A stretch of DNA of 64,000 nucleotides, from NCBI RefSeq assembly GCF_002140975.2, contig NZ_CP147247.1:3039001-3103000 (forward strand), read 5' to 3'. The notes beneath the pieces were generated by a model. That model did no database searches. It was not told where the DNA came from and saw only the letters and a program-made list of their open reading frames with translations. This document shows positions 1 to 10,342 of this stretch, piece by piece. The stretch's first letter is position 1; each line of letters begins with the position of its first letter. Position numbers and translations under genes: made by a program. This stretch comes from Enterococcus sp. 9E7_DIV0242. Its GTDB lineage: Bacteria > Bacillota > Bacilli > Lactobacillales > Enterococcaceae.

Positions 1-2133
1 ATGAGGAAGACCGGTTCGGTCATCAAGCGATTCTGGGCGTGGCTTAAGCCTCATCTGATTCGGTTTCATAAATGGAGAAAACGAATTTGGAAAAAGTACC
101 AGATCAATAAAATCATTTTACTACTGGCGATGGTTGCCGTATTAGTAACAAGCATTTATTTATTTACTTTGGCGAAAGCAGCAAATGTAAAAGCCTTAAA
201 AGAAGGGCTTCAGCAGTCGACAGTTATTTATGACAAAAATAATGATGAAGCTGGAAAGCTGTTTGGTCAGAAAGGAACCTTTGTTGAATTAGATCAGATT
301 TCACCCTACATTCAAGATGCAGTCGTCTCAACAGAGGATCGAAATTTTTATAAGCACAACGGCTATGATATCAAAGGGATATTCAGAGCGGTAATTGGTC
401 GAGTTACCATGGGGAGAATTGTTGGAGGCGGAAGTACAATTACGCAGCAGCTGGCAAAAAATGCTTATCTGACTCTTGATCAGACCCTTGATCGAAAAGC
501 GAAAGAGCTGTTCTTGGCTATAGAAATTGAGAAGAAGTATTCAAAAGAAGATATCTTAGCAATGTATCTGAACAATTCCTACTTTGGAAACGGAGTTTGG
601 GGCGTAGAGGATGCTGCGAAACGTTACTTCGGTGTCAGTGCATCAGAGGTGACGATCGGTGAGGCTGCTACGTTAGTGGGGATGCTGAAAGGACCGGGAA
701 TCTATAATCCAATCGACAATTTGGAAAATGCAGTCAATCGTCGCGACACGGTTCTTCAATTAATGGTAGAAAACAATAAGTTGGATCAAGCGACAGCGGA
801 TGGTGAAGCTGGCGTTGAGCTAGCGAACTTACTTAGCGATGGCTATACGGATGCTGATTCGGATTATCGCTACCCATACTACTTTGATGCGGTAGTCGAT
901 GAAGCCGTGGATCGTTATGGAATCAAGGAAGAGGACCTTTTGACGAAAGGCTACAAAATTTATACAGCCTTGGATCAAACATACCAACAAGCAATGGAGC
1001 AAACCTATACCAACGATGCACTGTTTCCACCGAACGCTGAAGATGGTGCGATCGTGCAAAGTGGATCAGTTGCATTAGATCCTAAAACAGGTGGGATTCA
1101 AGGAGTTGTTGGGGGACGTGGAGAGCATGTCTACCGTGGCTTCAACTTTGCGACACAAACCAAACGTTCGCCAGGCTCGTCCCTAAAACCAATCTCCGTC
1201 TATACACCGGCGCTAGAAGCTGGGTATACGCCTGCCAGCATTTTACAGGATCAACTACAGGATTATTATCCGGCACAGAATTTTAGCCGGACCTTTCAAG
1301 GGGAGGTACCTATGTATCAAGCCTTGGGTGAAAGTCTAAATGCACCGGCAATCTGGCTTTTGAACCAAATTGGTTTGGATAAGGGCTATGATAAAACGAA
1401 AGCATTTGAGATTCCACTGAATGAAGCAGATAAACGCTATCCTCTAGCTTTGGGAAGCATTGAAACGGGTGTTTCTCCGATGAATATGGCGGCGGCCTAC
1501 AGTGCTTTTGCAAATGGTGGTCAGTTAGCCGAAGCGCATTTGATCACAAAAATCGTCGATTCTACAGGTGCCGTGGTTATCGATAAAACAGATGCGAAAA
1601 CAAAACAAATCATTTCTCAAGAAACAGCGGATGAAATCACAAGTATGCTATTAGGGGTGTTTAGCTCTGGAAGTGGTATCAATGCAGATCCGTATGGCTA
1701 TGTGATGGCTGGGAAAACAGGAACGACAGAAACAGGATTCGATAGTACGAAAACAAATGATCAGTGGGTTGTAGGCTACACGCCGGATGTTGTACTGGCA
1801 ACTTGGTTAGGCTATGAAATAACCGATGAGAATCATTATTTAGAAGGAACCAGTGCGACCCATGCGTCGAATGTTTTCAATAGTCAAGCCAGTGGTATTC
1901 TGCCAAACACACCCAATACACCATTTACAGTTGCGGATGCTTACGCAACAGGTGGCGAGGTTGTTGACGCAGGAGATGCCGGAATGACAAGTAATGGCTG
2001 GCAGGACAATGTGAAGGACATTGGCGGTCAGGTACAGGAAGGCGCCAAAAATATTGGTGATCAAATCAAAGAAGGCTGGGATAATGTCAAAGAAGGTGTC
2101 TCTGATTTCTTTGGCGGCTTGGTCGGTGAATAA
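1..2133 (+). CDS. Class A penicillin-binding protein (PBP2A-type glycosyltransferase/transpeptidase)
   Basis: Bifunctional enzyme that polymerises lipid II glycan strands and cross-links peptidoglycan outside the membrane. A basic cytoplasmic tail (residues 1-37) precedes one membrane anchor (about 38-58). The GT51 glycosyltransferase domain follows, with its glutamate in [10 protein letters not shown] (E112) and the GGGSTITQQ motif. The penicillin-binding domain has the SxxK nucleophile in SPGSSLKP (S393/K396), SLN (445-447) and KTG (572-574). The C-terminus is a Gly/Asp-rich amphipathic tail. At 710 residues it is normal length for the family, but the ATG is the first base of the window, so the true start cannot be checked. 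YlbF follows, as in related enterococci. Assignment to class A is firm; which class A paralogue is inferred from context. Confidence 0.93.
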   Translation: MRKTGSVIKRFWAWLKPHLIRFHKWRKRIWKKYQINKIILLLAMVAVLVTSIYLFTLAKAANVKALKEGLQQSTVIYDKNNDEAGKLFGQKGTFVELDQISPYIQDAVVSTEDRNFYKHNGYDIKGIFRAVIGRVTMGRIVGGGSTITQQLAKNAYLTLDQTLDRKAKELFLAIEIEKKYSKEDILAMYLNNSYFGNGVWGVEDAAKRYFGVSASEVTIGEAATLVGMLKGPGIYNPIDNLENAVNRRDTVLQLMVENNKLDQATADGEAGVELANLLSDGYTDADSDYRYPYYFDAVVDEAVDRYGIKEEDLLTKGYKIYTALDQTYQQAMEQTYTNDALFPPNAEDGAIVQSGSVALDPKTGGIQGVVGGRGEHVYRGFNFATQTKRSPGSSLKPISVYTPALEAGYTPASILQDQLQDYYPAQNFSRTFQGEVPMYQALGESLNAPAIWLLNQIGLDKGYDKTKAFEIPLNEADKRYPLALGSIETGVSPMNMAAAYSAFANGGQLAEAHLITKIVDSTGAVVIDKTDAKTKQIISQETADEITSMLLGVFSSGSGINADPYGYVMAGKTGTTETGFDSTKTNDQWVVGYTPDVVLATWLGYEITDENHYLEGTSATHASNVFNSQASGILPNTPNTPFTVADAYATGGEVVDAGDAGMTSNGWQDNVKDIGGQVQEGAKNIGDQIKEGWDNVKEGVSDFFGGLVGE

Positions 2134-2138
2134 GTTTT

Positions 2139-2166
2139 TTGAAATGTGGTATAGAAGTGTTACAAT
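2139..2166 (+). promoter_or_regulatory. Putative promoter of the ylbF-like gene
   Basis: TTGAAA at 2139 and TACAAT at 2161 are separated by 16 bp, just after the PBP stop codon and 35 bp before the GTG start at 2201. A sigma-A-type match by eye only. Confidence 0.5.
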
Positions 2167-2200
2167 AAAAGAAACTATTGGAAGAAAAGGGGCTAAAAAC

Positions 2201-2542
2201 GTGGCAAACATTTATGATACAGCAAATCAGTTGGAACGTGAACTAAGAGAAATGAATGAATTCAAGGCTTTGAAGGAAGCTTATGGCGAGGTCCAAGCAA
2301 ACGAAGCTGCTCATACACTATTCAAGGAGTTTCAAGCATTCCAGCAAGAACTGCAGGAAAAACAAATGCGTGGCGAAGAATTTTCTGAAGAAGATGCTGA
2401 GAAAGCACAACAGTTAGCAACGGAAGTTCAAAATACTGAATTGATCAATAAAATGATGGAAAAAGAACAAGCCTTCAGCATGATCGTGAATGACTTGAAC
2501 CGAATCATCATGACACCGATTCGTGATCTGTATAGTAACTAA
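2201..2542 (+). CDS. YlbF/YmcA-family regulatory protein
   Basis: Small helical protein of 113 residues, matching the YlbF family. In Bacillus, YlbF with YmcA and YaaT forms a complex that controls RNase Y-dependent mRNA processing; the role here is inferred from that family. The GTG start at 2201 is chosen because AAAGGGG lies just upstream and the protein then begins [17 protein letters not shown], a typical family start; the frame stays open upstream but overlaps the PBP gene. Two terminator-like hairpins follow the stop. Confidence 0.82.
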   Translation: MANIYDTANQLERELREMNEFKALKEAYGEVQANEAAHTLFKEFQAFQQELQEKQMRGEEFSEEDAEKAQQLATEVQNTELINKMMEKEQAFSMIVNDLNRIIMTPIRDLYSN

Positions 2543-2588
2543 GTATAAAATGAATACAAGCATCTATTCAATAGGTGCTCGTTTACAC

Positions 2589-2628
2589 AAGCGGTCAGGA
2601 GACGTTATGTTTCCTGATTGCTTTTTTT
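2589..2628 (+). terminator. Intrinsic terminator after ylbF-like gene
   Basis: The arms AAGC..TCAGGA (from 2589) and TCCTGA..GCTT (to about 2622) pair and are followed by a T run. A second inverted repeat, AGCATCTATT/AATAGGTGCT, lies at 2559-2579. Confidence 0.75.
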
Positions 2629-2692
2629 CTTCTTAGACCTTATTTGTAAAGGGAAAAATAATAAAAAGCGAACGAATTTTCGTATCTTTTTA

Positions 2693-2721
2693 CTGACCGA
2701 TTTTGTAGAAAATGATATGAT
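2693..2721 (+). promoter_or_regulatory. Putative promoter of the yhaO-yhaN-yhaM operon
   Basis: A -35-like CTGACC at 2693 and TATGAT at 2716 are spaced by 17 bp, 35 bp before the yhaO ATG. Confidence 0.55.
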
Positions 2722-2756
2722 AGAGGAAACTTTGGAAAGACGAGGAAATAGCCACA

Positions 2757-3980
2757 ATGAAATTATTGCATAGTGCTGATTTACATTTAGATCGTTCATT
2801 TGAGGGCCTGAAGGCTTTTCCGGAGCAAGTCGGACAAAAGCTTCAAGATGTCAATAAACGGGTTTTACATAACCTTATTGATACAGCGTTGAAAAATCAG
2901 GTAGATGCCGTTATTTTTGCCGGTGACACGTTCCACCAAAGCCAGACGTCTATCCAGACGCAAGCGTATTTTTTCGAGGGGCTGGAACGACTAATCAAAG
3001 AAGACATCCATGTGATGATCAGTTTTGGAAATCATGATTATTATAGTGCGGAGCGGTACTGGTTTGATTTCCCAGAACAGGTCTTTTTGTTTGAACAGGA
3101 GGATGTGGAAACACATTATTTTGTTACGCGAAACAATGAACGAGTGGCTGTTTCAGGGTTTAGTTACCTGCATCCTTGGATCGAGGAGAATAAGCTGTCG
3201 GAGTTTCCGCGAAGAGCATCAGAGGCAGATATTCATATTGGTATTTATCATGGAGAGCTGTCAACAAATCGTGATTCCAGGTATGCGCCCTTTGCTTTGA
3301 GTGAAATGAAAGCTTTAGGCTATGATTATTGGGCATTGGGCCATATTCATAAGCCGGAGGTGCTGAGTGCAGATCCATTGATCGTTTATCCCGGAACACC
3401 TCAAGGGCATACAAAAAAAGAAATCGGTGTACAGGGAGTTGGTGTTGTCAATCTGGGGAATGGTCCGGCAACGATTCGTTTTGAGGAAACAGCAGAGGTC
3501 TATTGGGAAAAAACGCGTTACTCTCTAAAAGAGTATCGTACAAAAAAAGAGGCGCTGACCTTTCTGGAAAAAGGACTATTTGACGAAGCAACACATAGGC
3601 AGACATTTTTGCTGAAGGAAATTGTTTTGACAGATATTGAGCAGCTTGGCGAAGCGTTTCAAATCGCCTGTACAAATGGAGAAATACTGAGCTATTTGCA
3701 AAAGAAGACGGCAGAAACAGGCCGATTGTTTGTTTTTCAACTTTCGACCAAAGGCGAGAGCTCATTTCAAAAAATACCAATTCGAGCTTCTGCTCAATTA
3801 TTAGAACAGCTAGAAAAAAATTATTTGCAGCCGGAAATATTTGCAGAAGCAGCCAAAGAACTTCTGCAACAGCCGCAATTTTCTAAAATGCAGCCAATCG
3901 ATGCCTTATGGCGGGAAAAATGTATTGAGCGAGCGGATCAGCATATTAAGGAATACTTTATGATCAAGGAGGATCAGTAA
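2757..3980 (+). CDS. yhaO: YhaO-like metallophosphoesterase (SbcD/Mre11-type nuclease subunit)
   Basis: Calcineurin-like phosphoesterase of the SbcD/Mre11 superfamily, expected to act as the nuclease partner of the ATPase encoded next. The dinuclear-metal motifs are visible in order: DLHLD near the N-terminus, GDTFH, GNHDYY and GHIHKPE. It has 407 residues, normal for YhaO. Its last base is shared with the start of yhaN (ATG at 3980), indicating translational coupling. The yhaO-yhaN-yhaM order is the same as in Bacillus subtilis. The substrate in vivo is unknown; DNA repair is the usual inference. Confidence 0.88.
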   Translation: MKLLHSADLHLDRSFEGLKAFPEQVGQKLQDVNKRVLHNLIDTALKNQVDAVIFAGDTFHQSQTSIQTQAYFFEGLERLIKEDIHVMISFGNHDYYSAERYWFDFPEQVFLFEQEDVETHYFVTRNNERVAVSGFSYLHPWIEENKLSEFPRRASEADIHIGIYHGELSTNRDSRYAPFALSEMKALGYDYWALGHIHKPEVLSADPLIVYPGTPQGHTKKEIGVQGVGVVNLGNGPATIRFEETAEVYWEKTRYSLKEYRTKKEALTFLEKGLFDEATHRQTFLLKEIVLTDIEQLGEAFQIACTNGEILSYLQKKTAETGRLFVFQLSTKGESSFQKIPIRASAQLLEQLEKNYLQPEIFAEAAKELLQQPQFSKMQPIDALWREKCIERADQHIKEYFMIKEDQ

Positions 3981-6715
3981 TGAAAATCCTTTCGATAGAA
4001 ATTGCCGGATTTGGCAAATGGCAGCAAAAAACAATTGAATTTTCCAGTAATAATCAGTTGATTTATGGCAAGAATGAGGCTGGAAAATCAACGATTTATC
4101 AATTTATCCAGGCAATCCTGTTTGGTTTCCCTGCGAAAGGGAAGAAACGAAAGAACTATGTCCCACAGGGAGGCGGAAGCTATGGTGGTCGTCTCTGGCT
4201 GGAGCATCCATTATACGGAAAAGTTCAGGTTGAGCGGTTAAAAGAGCTGAATAAGGGACAAGCCAAAGTATATATGGGGGATCAAATTGGAGATGAAGCG
4301 TTATTGACGCAGATTCTCCATCCGCTAACCAAGGAGCTGTTTCAAACAGTCTTTACGTTTCAACAGGAGCAGTTGACACAACTGGACAAGCTAGATGAGG
4401 AAGAGCTGCAGACCTCGCTGTTGGCACTGGGAATTTCGGGCAGCGACCAGATGCTGAAAACACGGGAAGAATATGGTAAAAGCGCACAGGAAATCTATAA
4501 AAGTAAAGGCTCTCGTCCTATGTTGAATATCAAGCTTGAAGAATATCAGCAGCTTATGGAGAAAATTTCACACAAAGAAAAAGAAGAGCAGCAATTTAAT
4601 CATATTTTGGCTGAACTTTATGAAACCGAGCAAGCAATGATTGAACAGCGGGCAGTGGTTCTTCAGATGAAGCAGCAACTGGAAAAAGTGGAAAAGCAGT
4701 TACTGAATTATCCTCTCTTTGAAGAATGGACAGAGTTGAACAAGAAGCAGGTTGACACATCTGTTGTTGTTGACGCAGGTGAAAAAGAGCAACTTTTGTC
4801 TTTATATCAAGAATATAAATTTTTGAAAGAAGAACAGGAACGAGTGAATCGAACCATCCAATCTAGTGTGGGTGGGCACGACCGATCGGCTGAATATCTA
4901 TTTTACTTAAATGAAGAGGCGTCCATCAAAGCGTTTCTTGACAAGCGTTATACGATCAATAAGCTAGTATCTGAGATCGAATGGATGACGCAATCGATGG
5001 AGCAAAATCGGCAGGAACTGCGCAGCCTTGAACAGAAATGGGGCTGGTCAGAGGAACAACCGCCGCGCTTGTTTTTTGAGGACAGTCAATTGACAGAACT
5101 TCGGGAGGGCATCGTTAGCCGGAAGGTTCAACTGCAAACAGCAGAGGAGCAAGAGCGTTCTTTAGAAGCAAGTATTCTCAGCCAAGAAAAAAATCTTGAG
5201 GATTTTGAAGCGGTGAATCAACGTGTTTTCCAACGAGATCGTCAGAGTAAAAAACAACCTCAAAATAGAAAAATGATCAGTATATGTCTTGCTGGACTAG
5301 CAGTGGTCAGCTTGCTTGGCGGTTTTTTGACGTCAGGTTCAGTGCGCTGGGGTCTGCTAGGGGTCGCAGTTATATGTTTGATAACCGTAGGTATAATGTT
5401 ATTTATGCCGCAGAAAAATACAAATGATCAAGTGAAAAAACAGTGGCAGCAAAAGCTATCCAATTTGGATTATCTGAACGAACAGCTACATCAAACCCAA
5501 GAACAAATTACTACTCTTTATGAAGAGGAGGAGCATTTGCAGCACTATATCCAAAAGCAAACACGCGACAACCATCTAGGGAAAATGGATCGACTTGAGT
5601 TTTGGATGAACCATAAGGAAGAGATCAAACGGTATCTTTTATTAATTAGTACGACACAGGAGCTTCAACGTCAAATAGAGGAAGACAAAGAAACTCAAAA
5701 TCAATGGTTACGTCAGACCGAACGATTTGTTAGCTGGCTTCCGATCGTTGGGAAGAGTCTTGCTGATAGAGTAGCAATTATCAGTGATTTTGCTGATGAA
5801 ATGGAGCAGATACGCTTTGCCCAAGGAAACAATGCGGATATCTATACGAAGCAATCCCTAAAGGAAGTTCGTGAGAAGCAGCAGGTTGTTTTGGAAGCCG
5901 CGCGCCCATTGTTGTACAATTATCAGATTCTCGCATTAGAGGATGTGCCTGACAAACTACAGGTTTATACTCAAAATGAGTCTGTCGGGAAACGGCTGGC
6001 AGAGCTGGAGCAGCTTTTGAATGGCATGTATCCAAAAGAGATTACGGAACAGCAGCTTCTGTCACAAAAATATGAGCAGAGTGCGCGACTGACTGCGGCA
6101 GAGGAGGAAATTTTCCGCCTGCAAAAAGAAGAGCAACGCCTATTATACAGCCGTCAGCAAATGATTGAGGATGGGACCTTGGATAGTCTGTATCAGGCAT
6201 TAGCTGGACTTGAAGCCGAGATTGAAGAGCTTGCTGTGGATTGGAGCGGCTATCGTTTGGCTGAGCAATTGGTAGTGGACCTTTTGACGGAGTTGTCTGA
6301 ACAACAGCTGCCCGCTTTATTGGAACAGGCGGTACGCTATTTCCGATTATTGACCAACCAAGCCTATACAGATATTCAACTTCAAGAGGGAAAACTGCAG
6401 CTGGAAAATGCGTCTGGACAGCATTTTGCGGTATATGACTTATCTACAGGAACAAAGGATCAACTGATTATGGCTATTCGATTTGCTTTTCTTTCATTGC
6501 AAGGAGAAAAAAGTGTTTTTCCAATCATGATCGATGATGGCTGGCTGCACTATGATAACGAAAGAAAACGCCATTTAGCTCGATTATTCCAACTTTTTGG
6601 TGAGACACAGCAAATCATTTGTTTTTCTTCTGATCAAGAAATGGTAAGCTATTATCAAGAGAATAAACAACCAGTGGTTCAATTGGAGGGAAAAAAAGAT
6701 GAAAAAAATTCGTGA
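3980..6715 (+). CDS. yhaN: YhaN-like AAA ATPase (SbcC/Rad50-type)
   Basis: ABC-type ATPase of 911 residues with the Rad50/SbcC layout. A Walker A motif (GKNEAGKST) lies near residue 30. A very long Gln/Glu/Lys-rich coiled coil follows. The ABC signature (LSTGTKDQLIMA) and a Walker B-like IMIDDG are near the C-terminus. Two hydrophobic segments (about residues 430-475) interrupt the coiled coil, which would tether the protein to the membrane and differs from SbcC. It shares 1 bp with yhaO and overlaps yhaM by 17 bp. It probably forms a complex with YhaO; the exact process is not shown by the sequence. Confidence 0.87.
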   Translation: MKILSIEIAGFGKWQQKTIEFSSNNQLIYGKNEAGKSTIYQFIQAILFGFPAKGKKRKNYVPQGGGSYGGRLWLEHPLYGKVQVERLKELNKGQAKVYMGDQIGDEALLTQILHPLTKELFQTVFTFQQEQLTQLDKLDEEELQTSLLALGISGSDQMLKTREEYGKSAQEIYKSKGSRPMLNIKLEEYQQLMEKISHKEKEEQQFNHILAELYETEQAMIEQRAVVLQMKQQLEKVEKQLLNYPLFEEWTELNKKQVDTSVVVDAGEKEQLLSLYQEYKFLKEEQERVNRTIQSSVGGHDRSAEYLFYLNEEASIKAFLDKRYTINKLVSEIEWMTQSMEQNRQELRSLEQKWGWSEEQPPRLFFEDSQLTELREGIVSRKVQLQTAEEQERSLEASILSQEKNLEDFEAVNQRVFQRDRQSKKQPQNRKMISICLAGLAVVSLLGGFLTSGSVRWGLLGVAVICLITVGIMLFMPQKNTNDQVKKQWQQKLSNLDYLNEQLHQTQEQITTLYEEEEHLQHYIQKQTRDNHLGKMDRLEFWMNHKEEIKRYLLLISTTQELQRQIEEDKETQNQWLRQTERFVSWLPIVGKSLADRVAIISDFADEMEQIRFAQGNNADIYTKQSLKEVREKQQVVLEAARPLLYNYQILALEDVPDKLQVYTQNESVGKRLAELEQLLNGMYPKEITEQQLLSQKYEQSARLTAAEEEIFRLQKEEQRLLYSRQQMIEDGTLDSLYQALAGLEAEIEELAVDWSGYRLAEQLVVDLLTELSEQQLPALLEQAVRYFRLLTNQAYTDIQLQEGKLQLENASGQHFAVYDLSTGTKDQLIMAIRFAFLSLQGEKSVFPIMIDDGWLHYDNERKRHLARLFQLFGETQQIICFSSDQEMVSYYQENKQPVVQLEGKKDEKNS

Positions 6716-7643
6716 GCTTGCGATAGATGAAGTTTTTGAGCTGTTTCTATTGATTAAAAATGCAGACGTACGTACAGCTAAAAATGGCAAGAAGTTTATA
6801 GCATTTACTTTTCAGGATACATCCGGAACGATCGATGGAAAGTATTGGGATGCTTCCGAAGAGGAAATTCAACGCTTTGAGTCAGGAAAAGTTATCATGC
6901 TGAACGGGAAGCGTGAAGTATATCAAGGCAATCCGCAGGTGAAAATCATTCATATGCGTTTGGCGCGTCCGGAGGAACCGAACCAGCCTGCGCTATATAT
7001 GGAGCGGGCACCATTGAAACGAGAAGATATGGTTGAAGAAATCAATCAGACTGTTTTTGAAATAGCGAATGCTCATTGGCAGAGAATTGTTCGTCATCTT
7101 TTGACGAAATATCAAAAAGAATTCTTTGATTTTCCTGCGGCTAAGCGTAATCACCACGCGTTTGCACACGGATTGGCCTATCATACCTTGACGATGCTGC
7201 GTTTAGGGAAAGCCATCTGTCAGGAGTACGAAGACTTGAATGCCCCCTTGTTGTATGCGGGGATCATTTTGCATGATTTGGGCAAAGTGAAGGAATTGTC
7301 AGGCGCAATGAGTACAGAATACACATTAGCTGGTAATTTGATCGGTCACTTAGTCTTAGTGGATGAAGAAATCACAAGTGCTTGTCAGGCATTGAAAATC
7401 GATGAAGCCGATGAAGATGTGACGATCTTGCGCCATATGGTCTTGTCCCATCATGGACTATTGGAATATGGATCTCCTGTAAGACCAAGAATCATGGAGG
7501 CGGAAATCCTTCATCAAATTGACAATATGGATGCATCGATTCAGATGATGCTAACTTCTGTCAGACAGGCAGAGCCTGGAACTTATACAGATCGAATCTT
7601 TGGTATGGACAATCGCAGCTTCTATGTGCCTAAAAATATCTAA
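6699..7643 (+). CDS. yhaM: 3'-5' exoribonuclease YhaM
   Basis: Cytoplasmic exonuclease of 314 residues with an N-terminal OB-fold nucleic-acid-binding domain (about 1-95) and a C-terminal HD phosphohydrolase domain with HHAFAHGLAYHT and HDLGK metal-binding motifs. Family members trim RNA 3' ends and can also act on DNA. The ATG at 6699 lies within the end of yhaN and is preceded by a GGAGGG-type ribosome site, so it is translationally coupled. Confidence 0.93.
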   Translation: MKKIRELAIDEVFELFLLIKNADVRTAKNGKKFIAFTFQDTSGTIDGKYWDASEEEIQRFESGKVIMLNGKREVYQGNPQVKIIHMRLARPEEPNQPALYMERAPLKREDMVEEINQTVFEIANAHWQRIVRHLLTKYQKEFFDFPAAKRNHHAFAHGLAYHTLTMLRLGKAICQEYEDLNAPLLYAGIILHDLGKVKELSGAMSTEYTLAGNLIGHLVLVDEEITSACQALKIDEADEDVTILRHMVLSHHGLLEYGSPVRPRIMEAEILHQIDNMDASIQMMLTSVRQAEPGTYTDRIFGMDNRSFYVPKNI

Positions 7644-7807
7644 GAATGCGAAGCACTGCTATAGCTTGAAAAAAGTGTCTTACCTCTATGCTTAGCTTTG
7701 CTTGTAATGTGGTATCAAGGTTCGTTTATTGAGTTTTTCGATGCAATCAAAGGCTGCTATGAATAACACAAGTTAGAGAAAATAGAAAAGTAAAAAAGGA
7801 GTACTGA

Positions 7808-8266
7808 ATGAACCAATCAGTTGAGGCGCTATGGAATGAATTTGTAGAATTACACGATATTAAAGACGGCCATTACACGGCTTGGAGCTTTGGGAGAACG
7901 CCGGAAATGGCGGATGAATTGCTTCAGGAGGTCTTGCTTGGCGAAAAAAGAGGAACCTCTGGGTTGAAACGCGCCTATGAGTTGGAAAATGAAGAGCTTC
8001 CCAAAGCCGGAGATTATAGCATTCTTTTAGACGGTCGAGGTGAAGCTGCAGCAATCATTCAAGCAAAGCTGATCGATATTTTACCCTATAAAAATGTAAC
8101 GGATCTTCACGGGTATTTGGAAGGTGAGGGTGAGCGGAATCTTGCCTTTTGGAGAAAAGTCCATCGTCCATTTTTTGAAGCAGAGCTAAATGAAGCGAAC
8201 GAAGAGTTCACAGAAGAACATCTTGTGGTGTATGAGTATTTTGATGTGGTTTATCGGAAAAAATAA
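7808..8266 (+). CDS. ASCH domain-containing protein
   Basis: Small cytoplasmic protein of 152 residues matching bacterial ASCH proteins, a PUA-like beta-barrel fold thought to bind RNA. The N-terminal helical part with WSFGRTPEMADELL and the core KRGTSGLKRAYELE are typical of the family. Some ASCH proteins are ribonucleases or amidohydrolases, so the activity is open. It stands alone, 164 bp after yhaM with AAAGGAG before its ATG, and has its own terminator. Confidence 0.8.
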   Translation: MNQSVEALWNEFVELHDIKDGHYTAWSFGRTPEMADELLQEVLLGEKRGTSGLKRAYELENEELPKAGDYSILLDGRGEAAAIIQAKLIDILPYKNVTDLHGYLEGEGERNLAFWRKVHRPFFEAELNEANEEFTEEHLVVYEYFDVVYRKK

Positions 8267-8306
8267 GGTAGACAGGTCTAAAATGAAATCGCTAGAAATA
8301 AGAAGA

Positions 8307-8347
8307 GGATACGTAGAATAAACCAAAATTCTGCGTACCCTTTTTTT
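8307..8347 (+). terminator. Intrinsic terminator after the ASCH gene
   Basis: GGATACGTAGAAT (8307) pairs with ATTCTGCGTACCC (8328-8340), followed by seven T. Confidence 0.85.
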
Positions 8348-8818
8348 GTTTGAAAAAAATGACGTAATCAGGGAAATGACAGACAGTTTGCTTCGATTAT
8401 AAACGTGCCTAAATGTAATGAAAATAAGTAGAATCATTTGATCTATTGTAGGGTAAAAATGATATTTTTTGTTATTTAATCAAAAAATATATACTGTTAT
8501 TGACAGCATACATGATTTGTAAAATAACTTTTGGTAATCGAAGAAAATCATAAAGAATGGTGTATTTAATAACTAAGTTATTTTGTCTATTTAACAGATA
8601 AACTCTTTATTGATTAAAATTTATCTCACTCATTGTTTTCTCATAAAAGAACGATATAGGTATTCCTAAAATAATTTTTTTATAGAATAAACATAACATT
8701 CCTTATTATTAATCAAAAAAAGTTTTTTTTTGTAAGCATTAAATTATGATTATGTTTTTAGGCAACATATAATCTACTCAGATAAGTTGGCGCTAAAAAA
8801 TGACGATGAAAGGAAGAG
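8348..8818 (+). promoter_or_regulatory. AT-rich upstream region of the WxL operon
   Basis: About 470 bp with no gene of any size. It is extremely AT-rich, with several A and T tracts. The best promoter candidate is TATAAT at 8768-8773 with only a weak -35 (TATGAT at 8745), 46 bp before the first WxL start. The poor -35 suggests activation by a regulator, but no operator was identified. Confidence 0.35.
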
Positions 8819-10333
8819 ATGAATGTGCGTGTTAAGGGAGGGAGAAATCCAAAGAAGTTGAAGCGCTTTCTTAGTAAAAAAAACTTTTTTGTCTGTTACT
8901 TTGTGATCAATTTGGTTGTTGCAGGAGGATTTACAGGAGTCTTATCGTATTTTTTTAACAATGAGGAAGCGTCTGCTGCGGTGTTGGATGTAGAGATTTT
9001 GTCTAATATGCAGACCTCGAACAACAGCAACACAAGTTCAACCGTAAGATGGCAGCCGACCGTAACCAATCAACCCGTAAACTTTACGATTTCCGGTGCT
9101 GGATTAGCAAATGTTTCGGCGAATTTAGTCGGAAAAAAATATGGTGTACTTGTTATCCCATCGCAGTTATCCGGTAAGGTGACACCTAACGGAAATGCTC
9201 AGGTGGATACGAATGTTACCGTAGATTTAAGTAAAGTAGCTCTATTAAAACCTACTTTTGATGCGTTAGATGGATTGATTACGTTAATCGACAACATCCA
9301 GAAGGGTGCATTAAGTTTGGTCGGAGTCTCTTTTGATTTGACGGAAGTAAATAAACAGCTTGCTCTACTAGACAGTTTAGAAACACTAGGTCATACCACC
9401 TATTCGGCAACGACAGTCGGCGATGCCAGATCAATTTATCTGAATATGGATGAAGGCCTGGGGACTATTTTAGCGGGGAATCTAAGACAGATATTAGTCA
9501 ACTTAAATACGGCTGTTCAAAATTTGAAAGTGACTGTGACCACACCTATAGTAGGGGATGCCGTAGCTGCCGTTATCAATCCCGTGTTGAATACAGTTAA
9601 ACCGGCATTAAATACCGCAATTACTACATTGCTGCCTGCATTGGGTGTTGGGGGAGCAGCTGTTCAGCAGTTAGCTGATGCCTCTGTTTTAGGGCAGACG
9701 ACGATCACATTACCAACATTTGTCTCAGGTCCCGGTAGTATTACAAGTAATTTGGATGCAAGGTTTGTAGGCACGGTAATCAAGTCATCGGTTATTGATA
9801 TTGATTTACTTAATACAGCAAATGCAACCTCTTATATTTACTTTGCCGGTGAAACCTTTGCGATGAACAACACCTTACTGCCGGATGCCCTGAATTTTGG
9901 GGTGCATCCAATTCAGACGAAGCTGGATGAGCTTTTTACAGCGACAGCGGGTGGTGTCTCGGGGGCTGCACAAACAACAGGAACAGTCTCGGTGACAGAT
10001 ACACGATCTACTACGAAAAACTGGCAAGTCAAGGTAGCGCAGTCTGGTCAATGGAAAAACACAAGTAGTTATGCACTCAGTATGCCTATATTGAAAATCT
10101 ATGGCGGCACTATGACTACAGATTATTCAGCAGGTGTGCGAAGCATAAGCGGTAGAGATGTAGAGCTGATCGATGGCTCACAACAGGAAGTCTTAGCCGT
10201 TTCTAATGTTACTGCGAGTGGTACAACCAGCTTGACGCTCCCGAAATTCGATCTGTTTGTACCCAAAAATACGGTAAAGAAAATAGGTCAATACAAAACC
10301 ACACTTATCTGGACTGTAACAGAGAGTCCATAG
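8819..10333 (+). CDS. Large WxL-domain surface protein
   Basis: Secreted protein of 504 residues. A basic N-terminus and one hydrophobic export segment (about 23-48, ending near EASAA) start it. The long middle region (about 50-330) is low in charge and rich in Val, Thr, Asn and Leu. A C-terminal WxL-like domain (about 345-504) has NFGVHPIQ, NWQVKV and the final IWTVTESP. WxL domains attach non-covalently to peptidoglycan or to partner proteins. Both signature tryptophans are followed by x-V rather than x-L, a divergent form. The ATG follows AAAGGAAG. First gene of an operon with a small anchor-like protein, a second WxL protein and a DUF916 protein. Confidence 0.82.
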   Translation: MNVRVKGGRNPKKLKRFLSKKNFFVCYFVINLVVAGGFTGVLSYFFNNEEASAAVLDVEILSNMQTSNNSNTSSTVRWQPTVTNQPVNFTISGAGLANVSANLVGKKYGVLVIPSQLSGKVTPNGNAQVDTNVTVDLSKVALLKPTFDALDGLITLIDNIQKGALSLVGVSFDLTEVNKQLALLDSLETLGHTTYSATTVGDARSIYLNMDEGLGTILAGNLRQILVNLNTAVQNLKVTVTTPIVGDAVAAVINPVLNTVKPALNTAITTLLPALGVGGAAVQQLADASVLGQTTITLPTFVSGPGSITSNLDARFVGTVIKSSVIDIDLLNTANATSYIYFAGETFAMNNTLLPDALNFGVHPIQTKLDELFTATAGGVSGAAQTTGTVSVTDTRSTTKNWQVKVAQSGQWKNTSSYALSMPILKIYGGTMTTDYSAGVRSISGRDVELIDGSQQEVLAVSNVTASGTTSLTLPKFDLFVPKNTVKKIGQYKTTLIWTVTESP

Positions 10334-10342
10334 GGGGGAGGA

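Noticed and set aside
2021..2200. Longer N-terminus for the YlbF-like protein
   Set aside because: It would overlap the PBP gene; the GTG at 2201 has a ribosome site and a family-typical start.
8856..8871. cre-like site TTGAAGCGCTTTCTTA in the first WxL gene
   Set aside because: One base short of the consensus spacing and located inside coding sequence; not supported.
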